Shown here one piece after another: positions 36,770-47,266 of a stretch of DNA of 64,000 bases (the stretch's first letter is position 1; the number at the start of each line of letters is the position of its first letter). The DNA comes from Sphingobacterium faecium (GTDB lineage Bacteria > Bacteroidota > Bacteroidia > Sphingobacteriales > Sphingobacteriaceae): assembly GCF_003054045.1 (NCBI RefSeq), contig NZ_QBKH01000002.1, forward strand, positions 744,001-808,000, written 5' to 3'. The notes below the pieces were generated by a model, which did not search any database, had not been told where the DNA came from, and worked only from the letters and a program-made list of their open reading frames with translations. Both the position numbers and the translations under genes were made by a program.

Positions 36770-39700
36770 ATGAATAACTTACCATTTGGCAAAAAGCGAC
36801 CTTGGGAACCTCAAGACTCGTTATTTTGCAAACCTTTACGTATTATGAAAATTAGTACCTTTTTAATGTTTGCTTTCGTCACTGGTGTCCAGGCTGAAGG
36901 TATTGCGCAAAAGGTCAACCTTAATCTCAAAAATGTTAAGGTTGAAGATGCGTTATCAGCTATTGGAAAACAAACGAAGCATCGTTTCCTTTACAGTGAT
37001 GATGTCACCAAAGGAGCGAAACGAATAAGTTTAAATTTAAAAAATGCAAGTCTTGAAGATGCGCTTGAAGAAGTTTTAAGCGACAATAATTATTCTTATA
37101 AAGTTATTGCCAATACGATTACAATCAATAATATTGTTAAGAGTATGGATAAAACATCAGAAGAATCCTTGCAAAATACAGTAACGGGAACAGTAAAAGA
37201 TAAAGATGGGAAATCATTGGTTGGAGCAAGTATCACCGTAAAAGGAACCTCTGTTTCTACTCAAACAGATGAAAATGGTACTTTTAAAATTAATGCTCCT
37301 GCTAATGCAACTCTACTTGTACGTTACGTAGGCTTTACTCAAATTGAAATTGCCACAAACGGAAGAAATGTTGTTTCAATAACATTGAATCGTGCTGAAC
37401 AGCAATTGGACGTTGTTAATGTCGTCGCGACTGGTTATCAAAATTTAGATCGTAAATTGTTTACAGGAGCATCTTCAAAAATTGATGCTAAGGAAGCAGA
37501 GCGCGCAGGTGTTCCTGATATATCGAGAATGTTAGAAGGACAGGTCGCAGGTGTTTCTGTTCAAAACGTATCTGGTACATTTGGTGCTGCACCAAAAATA
37601 CGTGTGCGTGGGGCGACTTCACTTACGGGCGATAATAAACCGCTATGGGTTATTGATGGTGTGATTTTAGATGAAGCGGTCAATATTTCGAATGAAGCCT
37701 TGTCCACTGGTGACGCCAATACTTTATTAGGATCTTCGGTTGCAGGTTTAAATCCTGATGATATTGAATCGATTACAGTGTTGAAAGATGCCGCAGCCAC
37801 AGCGATGTATGGTGCTGCTGCGATGAATGGTGTTGTAGTAGTAAACACAAAGAGAGGGCGAAATACTGATGGTGCTGTCAATTTTAATTATTCAAGTAAT
37901 TTTACGACTTATATTAAACCTAATTATAATCAATTTGATATCATGAATTCTGCAGAGCAGATGCAATTGATTATTGATATGGAGAATAAAGGATATTTGA
38001 ATCATTCACAAGTATCAAGAGCACCTACAGGAGGAGTATTTAATAAGATGTATAATTTAATGTATGACTATGACCCTAAAACGGATTCATATGCGTTACG
38101 TAATGATGCTCCTTCTCGTTATGAATTTCTGCAGCGATATGCTAATACAAATACAGATTGGTTTGATTTATTATTTAGAAATAACTTAGTACAGGATCAT
38201 TCTTTGAGTATGAGCTCAGGAACAAATAAAGCGCAAACTTATGCTTCTACCAGTTTTATGAATGACCCAGGTTATACACTTGGTAATCAGGCAAAGCGTT
38301 TTACTGCCAATATTCGAAATAACTATAAAATTAGTGATAAATTAAGTACAGAATTTATTTTCCAAGGTAATATTCGCGATCAACGTGCTCCAGGCACCTT
38401 GAATCGTAACTCTGATGCTGTTTACGGAAGTTATTCCCGAGATTTTGATATCAATCCATATTCTTATTCCTTAAATACAAGCCGGATTATTACAGCGTTT
38501 GATGAAAATGGTGATCGGGAGTTCTTTACAAGAGATTATGCACCTTTTAATATATTAAATGAGTTAGATAATAACTATATCAAACTTAAATTAATGGACA
38601 TTAAAGTGCAGGCTGGAATTACTTATAAAATCCTTCCTTCATTAACTTATTCTGCAAACGGTATGTACCGTTATTACAATTCGGAAAGACAGCATATGAT
38701 TACAGAGAATGCTAATTTATCAAAAGCATATCGAGCCAATCAAGATCAAACTGTAAACAGCGGAAATAGGTTTTTATATGCAGATCCTGACTTTCCAAAT
38801 ACAGATAAGTATGTTATCCTGCCAAATGGTGGATTCTTCAATTTGGCGAATAATAATATGATCAGCTATTACATGCGTCATAATTTGGAGTATAATCAAA
38901 AGTGGAATGAGCATACATTAAATTTATTTGGGACATATGAGCTTCAATTTGCTGATAAACAAAATCATGACTTTAATGGGCCCGGCATTGAGTATGGTAA
39001 TGGTAACCTGGTGTTACCGAGCTCTCGTTATTATAAAAAGCTGATAGAATCTGGTGATAAACCATTTGCTATGAATTATACTTATGATCGTAAGGTGGCT
39101 TATGCTATTCGAGGCGCATACAATTATATGAACAAGTATTCCTTTAACTTTACGACACGTTATGATGGATCTAATAAAATGGGTCGTACAAATGTGGCGC
39201 GGTGGTTACCAACTTGGAATCTGTCTGGAGCCTGGGATATCGATCAAGAAAATTTCTTTAATAAAGACAATGGTATTCTATCTAGTGCAAGATTACGTGG
39301 AACCTATGGTTTAGTCGCTAATATGGGGAATGCATCCAACTCTTCTGCAGTATTTTACAATGCCACTACTTATAGACCTTTTGAAGGAGAAAAAGAGGGA
39401 AAAATCAGCCTCGATGATTTAGAAAATTCTGAATTGACTTGGGAAAAGATGTATGAATTGAATGTTGGTACAGATCTTTCATTTTTGAACAATCGTATTG
39501 ATTTAAATTTTGACTATTACAAACGTAATATATTTGATCTAATTGGTCCGATTCGCACATCCGGTATTGGAGGGAAATTTGAAAAGTTAGCCAATTATGC
39601 AGATATGAAAAGTCATGGTGTAGATATTCAATTAGGCGGTTATCCTTTTAAAAATCCGGAGGGCTTTACTTGGCGTACTCAATTCACCTTAGGTTTCAAT

Positions 39701-40474
39701 AAAACCGAGATTACAAAACTTGATGTTACACGTAATATCTGGAATCTTGTTTCTGCTGAAGGTGGAGCCATGTTAGGGCAACCTCATCGAGGATTATATT
39801 CTATAGATTTTGATAAATTGGCAGCAAATGGAGGATATCCCACTTATATTGGGACAGATGGAACACCAGGTGAGACCTACTTTTGGCTGCAAGATAATGA
39901 AACGAAATTCTTAAAATATGAAGGTCCAGTAGATCCAACTATTGCTGGAGGTTATTATAACCGTCTAGAATATAAAAATTTCAGTCTATCGTTCTTGCTA
40001 AAATTTGCATTTGGCAATAAAGTGCGTTTACAACCAACATACTCAGCAAGTTATTTGGATATGTATAATGTGTCAAGAGATTTAATTAACCGTTTTATTT
40101 TTAAGGGTGATGAGTTTCTGACCGTGATCCCATCTACATTAGATGGATTGACTTCTGAATTTGATGTCATTAATTCTGCTGGTAATCGTAATGCATCTAA
40201 TTATACTTATAATGCCTATAACTATTCTACAGAGCGGGTCGCTAAGGGGGATTATATTCGTTTATCACAGATCTCTGTAGGTTATAATGTTCCAAGAGCA
40301 TTAGTTTCTAAAATCAAATTTAGAACTGCTCAATTCAATTTGGTTGGTAATAATCTATGGTTACTACATTCGGACAAAAAACTGAACGGTGTAGACCCTG
40401 AGTTCTATAGCAATGGAGGTATAGCTCTTCCAGTTCCGAAGCAATTGACTTTATCCGTAAAACTAGGATTTTAA
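36770..40474 (+). CDS. STN-domain SusC/RagA-type TonB-linked transporter/sensor
   Basis: The 1234-residue protein has an N-terminal stretch rich in charge (1-26), a signal segment (MKISTFLMFAFVTGVQA), an STN secretin/TonB domain (about 45-115; VNLNLKNVKVEDALSAIGKQ), a carboxypeptidase-regulatory-like domain (about 135-210), a TonB-box-like VVNVVATGYQ, plug (PKIRVRGATSLTGDNKPLWV) and barrel. The STN domain is what distinguishes it from the two other SusC proteins in this window and fits signalling to the FecR encoded upstream. The first ATG is used; such extended starts before the signal segment are usual for STN-type SusC. The partner susD follows after 11 bp. Confidence 0.95.
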   Translation: MNNLPFGKKRPWEPQDSLFCKPLRIMKISTFLMFAFVTGVQAEGIAQKVNLNLKNVKVEDALSAIGKQTKHRFLYSDDVTKGAKRISLNLKNASLEDALEEVLSDNNYSYKVIANTITINNIVKSMDKTSEESLQNTVTGTVKDKDGKSLVGASITVKGTSVSTQTDENGTFKINAPANATLLVRYVGFTQIEIATNGRNVVSITLNRAEQQLDVVNVVATGYQNLDRKLFTGASSKIDAKEAERAGVPDISRMLEGQVAGVSVQNVSGTFGAAPKIRVRGATSLTGDNKPLWVIDGVILDEAVNISNEALSTGDANTLLGSSVAGLNPDDIESITVLKDAAATAMYGAAAMNGVVVVNTKRGRNTDGAVNFNYSSNFTTYIKPNYNQFDIMNSAEQMQLIIDMENKGYLNHSQVSRAPTGGVFNKMYNLMYDYDPKTDSYALRNDAPSRYEFLQRYANTNTDWFDLLFRNNLVQDHSLSMSSGTNKAQTYASTSFMNDPGYTLGNQAKRFTANIRNNYKISDKLSTEFIFQGNIRDQRAPGTLNRNSDAVYGSYSRDFDINPYSYSLNTSRIITAFDENGDREFFTRDYAPFNILNELDNNYIKLKLMDIKVQAGITYKILPSLTYSANGMYRYYNSERQHMITENANLSKAYRANQDQTVNSGNRFLYADPDFPNTDKYVILPNGGFFNLANNNMISYYMRHNLEYNQKWNEHTLNLFGTYELQFADKQNHDFNGPGIEYGNGNLVLPSSRYYKKLIESGDKPFAMNYTYDRKVAYAIRGAYNYMNKYSFNFTTRYDGSNKMGRTNVARWLPTWNLSGAWDIDQENFFNKDNGILSSARLRGTYGLVANMGNASNSSAVFYNATTYRPFEGEKEGKISLDDLENSELTWEKMYELNVGTDLSFLNNRIDLNFDYYKRNIFDLIGPIRTSGIGGKFEKLANYADMKSHGVDIQLGGYPFKNPEGFTWRTQFTLGFNKTEITKLDVTRNIWNLVSAEGGAMLGQPHRGLYSIDFDKLAANGGYPTYIGTDGTPGETYFWLQDNETKFLKYEGPVDPTIAGGYYNRLEYKNFSLSFLLKFAFGNKVRLQPTYSASYLDMYNVSRDLINRFIFKGDEFLTVIPSTLDGLTSEFDVINSAGNRNASNYTYNAYNYSTERVAKGDYIRLSQISVGYNVPRALVSKIKFRTAQFNLVGNNLWLLHSDKKLNGVDPEFYSNGGIALPVPKQLTLSVKLGF

Positions 40475-40485
40475 ACGATTAAACT

Positions 40486-41958
40486 ATGAAACTTTCAAAT
40501 TTAAAATATTTAATGCTATCATCTACCTTATTATTTGGTAGCTGTAGTAAATATCTGGACCAACAACCAGATATGCGTGCAGAAATTAATACCGTGGATA
40601 AAGTTAAAAGACTCATTACTTCGGCTTATCCTTTTAATAATTATCTTGCTATGGCTGAGACCTATTCAGATAATGTTGAAGATAAAGGTGTAGGGGATTT
40701 ATATCAACCGGTACCGGCATTATTCCGTTGGGAAGATGTTAAAGATAGCGGTTCTGATACTCCTACAGGTTATTGGAATAAATGTTATGAAGCTATTGCT
40801 GCCGCAAATCATGCTTTAGATGCTATTGAGTCTAACAAATTTGGTGATGAGGTTTTGGCTTTTAAAGGTGAGGCATTAGTGGCTAGAGCATATGCTCATT
40901 TTATGCTAGTAAACTTTTTTGCAAAAGTATACGATTATAAAAAAACAGAAAGTAATACTTCTCCAGGAATTCCTTACGTAACAAAACCAGAAACTAAGGT
41001 AATAGAAATGTATGATAGAGGTACTGTTCAATCTGTTTATGAAAATATTCGTAAGGATTTAGAAGAGGGCCTTGCACTTTTAGATGCTAATCCAGCGGAG
41101 TGGAAAGTGCCTAAATACCATTTCACACCTGCCGCTGCTCATGCTTTTGCGACGAGATTTTATTTGTTTACCGGCGAATGGCAAAAGGTTGTTGATCATG
41201 CGAATAAGATTTTTGCGGGAGGAAATTTTGCAGGTAAATTAATCCCGTATAATTCTACTTTCAAAAAAATGACCTTTGAAGAGGTACATACTGTTTTTGC
41301 TAAAGCTGAACAACCTTATAATTTATTGATAAATGAAACCTATAGTGGTTATCAACGTTGGTGGAATAACCGTTATGCTATGGGAATAAATATATTTCAA
41401 GGCATTTATAATGGTAATACAGCAGCTGGTGGTAAATTTTATAATTTCGGAGTTTCTTATGGCGCTCCTCATTACACTACATATATCTGGAAAGAATACT
41501 GGTACGTTACCAATACAACTGCAAATACGGGATATCCTATGCTCATGGTTCCTGTTTTGATTACGGACGAAGCTTTGATGAATAGAGCTGAAGCTTATTT
41601 AGAACTTGGAAATAATGCAGCTGGTATAGCTGATATGAATTTAATGGCAAGTAACCGAATTGATAATTATAATGTCACAAACCATGCGGTAACGCCTGCT
41701 AAATCTAAGTTGTTTTTTGGTGTACAGGATGATAAGGAAGCCCTTATTCAAACGGTTTTACAGTTTAAACAAGTCGGTTTTATGTCCATGGGACTAAGAT
41801 GGCTGGATATTATTCGTAAGGGGATTACGGTGAAACATCTGGTTATTGCCAATGATGAAAGTGAATCTTATATAGAATTAAAACCAGAGGATCCAAGACG
41901 CATTTTTCAAATTCCAGAAGAAGCGAAATTGTCCGGTGTTGAACAAAATCCAAGGTAA
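40486..41958 (+). CDS. SusD/RagB-type substrate-binding lipoprotein (third pair)
   Basis: The 490-residue lipoprotein (lipobox LFGSC, Cys20) starts SKYLDQQPDMRAEI. SusD-type segments include YEAIAAANHALDAIES, ALVARAYAHFMLVNFFAKVYD (by its ends) and DEALMNRAEAYLELGNNAAG. It is the surface lid of the STN-type SusC. The next gene starts three bases after its stop, so it is co-translated with the metallohydrolase lipoprotein. Confidence 0.94.
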   Translation: MKLSNLKYLMLSSTLLFGSCSKYLDQQPDMRAEINTVDKVKRLITSAYPFNNYLAMAETYSDNVEDKGVGDLYQPVPALFRWEDVKDSGSDTPTGYWNKCYEAIAAANHALDAIESNKFGDEVLAFKGEALVARAYAHFMLVNFFAKVYDYKKTESNTSPGIPYVTKPETKVIEMYDRGTVQSVYENIRKDLEEGLALLDANPAEWKVPKYHFTPAAAHAFATRFYLFTGEWQKVVDHANKIFAGGNFAGKLIPYNSTFKKMTFEEVHTVFAKAEQPYNLLINETYSGYQRWWNNRYAMGINIFQGIYNGNTAAGGKFYNFGVSYGAPHYTTYIWKEYWYVTNTTANTGYPMLMVPVLITDEALMNRAEAYLELGNNAAGIADMNLMASNRIDNYNVTNHAVTPAKSKLFFGVQDDKEALIQTVLQFKQVGFMSMGLRWLDIIRKGITVKHLVIANDESESYIELKPEDPRRIFQIPEEAKLSGVEQNPR

Positions 41959-41961
41959 TTT

Positions 41962-43332
41962 ATGAAAACGATAATCAAATTATTTATTCTAGTAAGTGTA
42001 TTAGCTGGAATATACTCCTGTTCAAAAGAGGAGAAACTCAACGTGAAAATTGAAAATTACGATACATTCGTCCCAGGGGCAATTGATAAATGGATTTCAA
42101 CCAATTTAACTGACCCTTATAATATTGAAGTTGTGTATCGATATCAACGTAGCATGCATGATATCAATAAAAACATAGCGCCAGCAGATGAAGCCAAGGT
42201 CATCCCACAAATGGACGTTGTTATTAAGGGTTTTTTGGATGTTTACAAAAAGATTGGCGGTGTTCCTTTTATTAAGACCTACACACCAAAACAATTTGCT
42301 CTATTTGGATCAGGTGATTATGACGTAGATGGTTCTGTTAAGGGAGGAACAGCAGATGGGGGTAGACGGATTACATTGTACGGAATAAACAATTTTAGTG
42401 CGGAGAACGCTAATTCTGTTCTTGGCAATTTACAGGTCATCCATCACGAGTTTACCCATATTCTGAATCAAAATAGATTTATTCCTGGAGAATATGGAAC
42501 AGTGAGTGTTGGGGATTATTATTCTAATTGGACGGCGCAAGAGAATACAACAGCATTAGCACGCTCCTTAGGATTTATTACTCCATATGCACGTAAATCA
42601 ATCGGTGAAGATTTTGCAGAAGTATTATCCCACTTGATTGTAGCTGGACAATTATATTATGATGATTTTGCCTATGATAGTGGAAAAGATGCATACCCTA
42701 AATTTAAACGGAAAGAATCCATTGTACGTGACTATATGATGCAAAATTTTAGTATTGATGTGACGCAGTTGCAAATAGAATTTCAGCGTATAATGAGCGA
42801 AACGTATAACTCGACAAGATATTCTGCTGCAACGGCACTTAATAGTAATTATCTAGGTTCATTGGATTGGGATATCAGGAGTACTTGGGGTTTAGAAAAT
42901 GCAATTTCTAATAAACAACGAGATCTTTTTATGAATATTCTTGACGGATTAGAAGGGTATAGAACTAAAACAATGGTGTTTCAATTCGTTTCTGAAAAAA
43001 AAGCAACACTAAATATTGGATACGGAGATGATAATAGTACTTATAATGCCGCTTATGATTTTGATATTGTTAAGAATGATGATAATACGTTTAAGATCTC
43101 TAAATCAGCAGTACAAGGAACGGGTACAATTTATAATAACGGTAATAGAAGTTTGATTCTGCAAGATGTACAACCCTTGATAGATTATCTGGGTAGTACC
43201 AGCTTTTCTGCCGAATGGAAGAGCGTCGATTTAACCGTTAATCCAACTGATTATTTGCAATATTTTGTATTGAAAAATACTGAGGATCCGAGCGTAACAT
43301 TTATGGGGAAAGTTAATTTGAGAAAGTATTAA
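41962..43332 (+). CDS. Substrate import-associated zinc metallohydrolase lipoprotein (HExxH)
   Basis: The 456-residue protein is a lipoprotein (lipobox GIYSC, Cys20) with a zinc-binding HExxH at residues 162-166 (IHHEFTHILNQ) and a downstream GEDFAEVLSH (Glu216/Glu220) that can supply the third ligand. It matches the family I know as substrate import-associated zinc metallohydrolase lipoprotein (TIGR04549 by memory), which regularly sits beside SusC/SusD and DUF4302 proteins. It probably acts on the outer surface on a peptide, glycopeptide or similar ligand before uptake; the true substrate is unknown. A C-terminal all-beta region follows the catalytic part. Gap to the next gene is three bases. 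Confidence 0.88.
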   Translation: MKTIIKLFILVSVLAGIYSCSKEEKLNVKIENYDTFVPGAIDKWISTNLTDPYNIEVVYRYQRSMHDINKNIAPADEAKVIPQMDVVIKGFLDVYKKIGGVPFIKTYTPKQFALFGSGDYDVDGSVKGGTADGGRRITLYGINNFSAENANSVLGNLQVIHHEFTHILNQNRFIPGEYGTVSVGDYYSNWTAQENTTALARSLGFITPYARKSIGEDFAEVLSHLIVAGQLYYDDFAYDSGKDAYPKFKRKESIVRDYMMQNFSIDVTQLQIEFQRIMSETYNSTRYSAATALNSNYLGSLDWDIRSTWGLENAISNKQRDLFMNILDGLEGYRTKTMVFQFVSEKKATLNIGYGDDNSTYNAAYDFDIVKNDDNTFKISKSAVQGTGTIYNNGNRSLILQDVQPLIDYLGSTSFSAEWKSVDLTVNPTDYLQYFVLKNTEDPSVTFMGKVNLRKY

Positions 43333-43335
43333 GTT

Positions 43336-44664
43336 ATGAAAAATATATTTTATTTAATGTTTTTGGTTTTATTAACTATTAGCTGTAGTAAACCAAAAGA
43401 AGTCGATCCCATTTTTGGGGATCCCACGCAACGCATTGCGGATACATTAGCTTATGTGAAAAATACTTTAGTAGCAGCACCGAATGGATGGAAGGCCTTT
43501 ACAACGACTTCTATAAGCAAAGGTGGATATGGATTTTACATGCAGTTTAGTGAAAATGATAGACTGAAAATGGTGGCTGATTTGGACGAAACAAGTGCTT
43601 CTGAAATAAAAGAATCTACCTATCGTATACGTCAAATCATGTATGCAACTTTATCATTCGATACGTATAATTATATAACTAAACTACAAGATCCTGACCC
43701 AAGTGTTTATGGCGGTGCGCCAGGTAAGGGCTTGGGAAGCGATAATGAGTATGATTATGTTAAGACTCATGGAGATACACTGTTTTTTCAGGGGCGTAAA
43801 TTTGTTCAGCCTCTTATATTGGTTAAAGCTACGGCTGCTGAAGAAAATGCTTTTTTAACTAAAAAGTTATTGACTAGTATTGAAGATGTAAATACTTATT
43901 TTGAAGAAGGAATTAATGTAGTTTCTTTAAATAAGGCAAATTGTGAATTTACTTTAAATATTGCTGCCAAGCAGATAAATCTTATGGCAATGATTGATGG
44001 TAAGGTAGAAAGTGTTCAAATTCCATATTTTTACAGCCTTAATAAAAACCTGATTTTACTAGGTGATGTCTCTTTTGATGGTGAAAAATTTACTAATGTT
44101 ACTGAGGAAAATGGTGTTTATAAATTACATTCTGTATCTGGCAAGTCATTCACTATTAATAAGTCCGAAGAATATTTGCTACCTCCTCAATATAAACTAG
44201 GAACTGCAATTACAGATATGTACCAACCAGGTGTCTATAATTATAGTTCTTATCTTCCGCTAAAAACATGGTCTACCAGTTATTCTGTTGATTGGAATGA
44301 ATATGTACGGCTTTCAAAAACAGGAGGGTATAACTTAACCGTTGGTGAATCTTTTTATAACTTCAATGATGCTAAAAAAGTGATTACAATGGATGGGTAT
44401 ATTTATCAAGATAATACAAGGTTTATAGGTGGATATGTAATGAATTATTCAATCGACCTTGAGAATGGTACAATACGTTTCCTTTCTGTCAAAAATACTA
44501 CAAATAATGGAGGAATAATGGTGCCATACATGAACCAAACATTCTTCAAAAAGATGATAAATCACGATTTTAAATTGTCATTTATAAAAGATGAAAATTT
44601 TGGTCCGGGTATTCAATTTACTAGTGTAGAAGATCCTAATTATTATTTTTCTTTTGTTTATTAA
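43336..44664 (+). CDS. DUF4302-like lipoprotein
   Basis: The 442-residue protein is a lipoprotein (lipobox LTISC, Cys17; SCSKPKEVDPIFGD). LAYVKNTLVAAPNGWKAFTT followed by GGYGFYMQFSENDRLKMVAD is the start I associate with DUF4302 domain proteins of Bacteroidota, which occur together with the HExxH lipoprotein family. The rest is predicted beta-rich, probably a surface binding protein. Three bases separate it from the metallohydrolase gene, so the four genes susC-susD-metallohydrolase-DUF4302 form one operon. Confidence 0.8.
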   Translation: MKNIFYLMFLVLLTISCSKPKEVDPIFGDPTQRIADTLAYVKNTLVAAPNGWKAFTTTSISKGGYGFYMQFSENDRLKMVADLDETSASEIKESTYRIRQIMYATLSFDTYNYITKLQDPDPSVYGGAPGKGLGSDNEYDYVKTHGDTLFFQGRKFVQPLILVKATAAEENAFLTKKLLTSIEDVNTYFEEGINVVSLNKANCEFTLNIAAKQINLMAMIDGKVESVQIPYFYSLNKNLILLGDVSFDGEKFTNVTEENGVYKLHSVSGKSFTINKSEEYLLPPQYKLGTAITDMYQPGVYNYSSYLPLKTWSTSYSVDWNEYVRLSKTGGYNLTVGESFYNFNDAKKVITMDGYIYQDNTRFIGGYVMNYSIDLENGTIRFLSVKNTTNNGGIMVPYMNQTFFKKMINHDFKLSFIKDENFGPGIQFTSVEDPNYYFSFVY

Positions 44665-44682
44665 TTGAAGGGTGAATTTTAT

Positions 44683-44728
44683 AAATACGTCCACAATATA
44701 ATTAATGATTGATTTTGTGGACGTATTT
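44683..44728 (+). terminator. Long hairpin after the DUF4302-like gene
   Basis: Perfect 14-bp stem aaatacgtccacaa (44683-44696) with ttgtggacgtattt (44715-44728), 18-nt loop. There is no long run of T, so termination is probable but not certain; it marks the end of the operon begun at 36770. Confidence 0.6.
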
Positions 44729-44872
44729 ACATAGCAATACTATACTTAATTTAATATGTTATAGGAATTTGGTGGGTAGATTTGAAATTATAAAAAAAGC
44801 TACTTTTTTGAGTTATAATGACCTAATTTTCAACTCTCAATCCGATGTTTTTTAAAATATTATGGTGCAATA

Positions 44873-45724
44873 ATGTTTAATGATATCATCTGGTGTTTTA
44901 AAAAGAATATTTTTAACAAATATTCTTTTATTTATTTTGGATTTTTTTATTTAGTCAGTTGTAATGTTTCAAATAATATTTATTTTTTAGGAAATCTCAA
45001 TGTTAATACACCATTTTATATTGATTTTTATAACTTAAACACCGGTGAAAAGGTCTTCTCGGATAGTCTCAATAGTAATGATTTTAACATGTCTATAAAG
45101 AATCTTCCAAAAGGGATTTATCAAGTTGTATTTTCATGGAAAAGGGATTTACTAAAGCCTCAGGATATTGAACGATTTACACGTCAACCTGAATTAGGAG
45201 TGCCAAAATATTATTTATCAACGACATTTTGGTTAGATAATAAAGAGGCAAATGAATATAAGTTATCGTTTGATAAGGTTTATAATCAGAATGAATTGGA
45301 AGAGATATTATTTAATCAAGTGACAGACGAACCTACTCACATGTGGGTAAAATCTAGTGGATTAAATAATAAGCTGTATAGTCAATACCTTGAGTTAATA
45401 GATGGGTTTAGGCAAAAAAATCAGCATCAGAAAGATAGTTTGGAGCAGTTAGGGAATTATTATATTGAACATAAACGTTACGACGAAGCCAAGATAGTTA
45501 GCGAATCGTTGAGTAAATCTTGGCTAGATCTGGTGAAAAATGAATTGATAGATCGAGAAATTTTATTTATGAAAAAAAATATACATAGCGATGTAATTCT
45601 TCAAATATATGATTTTCAAGTAAACAGTAAGCAAGATTTTGAAAGGTATATCAAAGTATATAATTCTTTTCCTGACGATATAAAACAAGATTTGGATAGT
45701 CGATTAAAACATGCTATAAAATAA
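44873..45724 (+). CDS. Putative lipoprotein, function unknown
   Basis: The 283-residue protein has a hydrophobic segment with lipobox FYLVSC (Cys30), preceded by an unusually long N-terminus (MFNDIIWCFKKNIFNKY). Residues about 35-85 (GNLNVNTPFYIDFYNLNTGE ... FNMSIKNLPKGIYQVVFSW) have the pattern of the DUF4369-type beta-sandwich found at the N-terminus of Bacteroidota thiol-disulfide lipoproteins, but no thioredoxin CxxC domain follows; the remainder is helical and charged. The DNA is more AT-rich than the neighbours. It lies behind the operon terminator, so it may be an independently acquired gene. Confidence 0.6.
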   Translation: MFNDIIWCFKKNIFNKYSFIYFGFFYLVSCNVSNNIYFLGNLNVNTPFYIDFYNLNTGEKVFSDSLNSNDFNMSIKNLPKGIYQVVFSWKRDLLKPQDIERFTRQPELGVPKYYLSTTFWLDNKEANEYKLSFDKVYNQNELEEILFNQVTDEPTHMWVKSSGLNNKLYSQYLELIDGFRQKNQHQKDSLEQLGNYYIEHKRYDEAKIVSESLSKSWLDLVKNELIDREILFMKKNIHSDVILQIYDFQVNSKQDFERYIKVYNSFPDDIKQDLDSRLKHAIK

Positions 45725-46561
45725 AAAGGTGTATGCTGTAATATTTGCCAATAAATAGATGTATAAATCTAAAATAAACTTTAATTTTTTCACAAGATCA
45801 TTCAGTATTACATTTATAAAAATCAAAAAAAGAGGTTGTTTCAATGGACTACCAGAAAAAGTGGAAACGAAATTAATAATTTGATATATGAGCTCGATAT
45901 TTTATCGGGTTCATTCATTTTAGATTAACCCTTTGTACATTGTTAATAATGGTAATTTTTAAATTATTGATATTTCTGTTGAATATATTTTGTTGATGTA
46001 TTGAAGGACTGTGATTACGGTGATTATTGTCAATATTCTGGTTTTGAAATATTTGGTGTAATTAAGCCTCAATTTTCAGCCTAGATTTCGGATACAACCT
46101 AGATTGAGAATTGAATCCTTTTTGATTTAATTCTCTTTGTCGTGTCAAAGTTAATTTTAGTCGATTCAAATAGGTTAAGGCGAATTTCAGAAGAAAGACA
46201 TCCCCTTGTCATCTGACCAGTGTACAGGGTAAGAATTGCTGTTTAATATCACTAAGTTAATGATGTATATTTTCTGAATTAATGTTGCTGATAGGTCATC
46301 AGCCTGAAATAAAAAGCTGTCTACAATCTTTAACAAGCTTTATCCCATCACCAAAACTTTGAACAAAGTCACTTTCATTATCATTGATTATATGGTGGAA
46401 GGATAGCTTTTGATCTGGTATAAACGACTATAAAGATATGGGTTCTTTTGTGCGTAATGTATTGCACTGTACTGCAGTACCAATAGGAAAGTAGCGCAGT
46501 ATATCTTAAGCCTGTAAACATGGTCCGAAAATAGTGATATCATGGTGAAATTACTATAAAC

Positions 46562-46605
46562 ACGCACTTAATACGGACTCACCACGGACTTAACACGGAT
46601 TCTTA
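46562..46605. repeat. Four 11-bp imperfect tandem repeats
   Basis: Units acgcacttaat, acggactcacc, acggacttaac and acggattctta follow each other without gaps. The period equals about one helical turn, so all copies face the same side of the DNA. The period is not a multiple of three, which argues against coding. Confidence 0.6.
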
Positions 46606-47174
46606 TTGGATTTAGGCTGTAAATCGTAAGAATATAGCATGTATAAAGGATGAAGAAAACTCGAATATTCCGCTTGTATTCGCTATACATATTGATCAGC
46701 TTACAACAATGGAAATTAGGTTTATGCTACTTTAAGCAATGTTTTTTAGATATTTAATAAAAGGTTATCAACATCCTCAAGATATGGATTAGTGAAAGGT
46801 TGATTTACATGTGATCGGATAATGATGTACTAGCGAGTCCGAGTCAAAAATGAGATCCTCATACTTTTTAATTCTATTTGTACGCTTTGATTTGACGATA
46901 AAGTGTTCACAATTAATCAACAGTATCAATGTATAAGATCCAGTAGTATGATCGTAAATTGTCATAATAATTATAGGTGTATTATTATATGTTTGCCGAT
47001 GTAAGTTAATTTTAGCCCTGATGGTATTTTGACAAATTCATTTTTTGATCTATTAGAATGAAAGTGTGATTAAAAAAAATCCGACAGTTGCAAGTTTAAT
47101 AAAATATAGGGTTACAATCTATTGTTGCATCGATAAATTTCTCATTGTTAATACAAAATTTGATTAAACTATTG

Positions 47175-47217
47175 AAAATAAAAAAAGGTTTTCAGACGGG
47201 GAGAATGAAAACCTTTT
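47175..47217 (-). terminator. Orphan hairpin with T-run on the minus strand
   Basis: Perfect 12-bp stem aaaaggttttca (47183-47194) with tgaaaacctttt (47206-47217), 11-nt loop. On the minus strand it continues into a run of seven T, so it could end a minus-strand transcript, although acs already has a terminator upstream of it. On the plus strand it could be the structured 5' leader of the small open frame at 47267. Confidence 0.5.
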
Positions 47218-47266
47218 ATAACCAATTATAAACCTATTAAGGTGTTGTAAATATATAGTTTTTTTT

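Noticed and set aside
46069..46200. Short minus-strand basic peptide-like frames near 46.1 kb
   Set aside because: Frames are under 45 codons, interrupted by stops and without a start or recognisable similarity.
46739..46775. DnaA-like site ttatcaaca in the long spacer
   Set aside because: One mismatch from consensus and isolated; no supporting structure.
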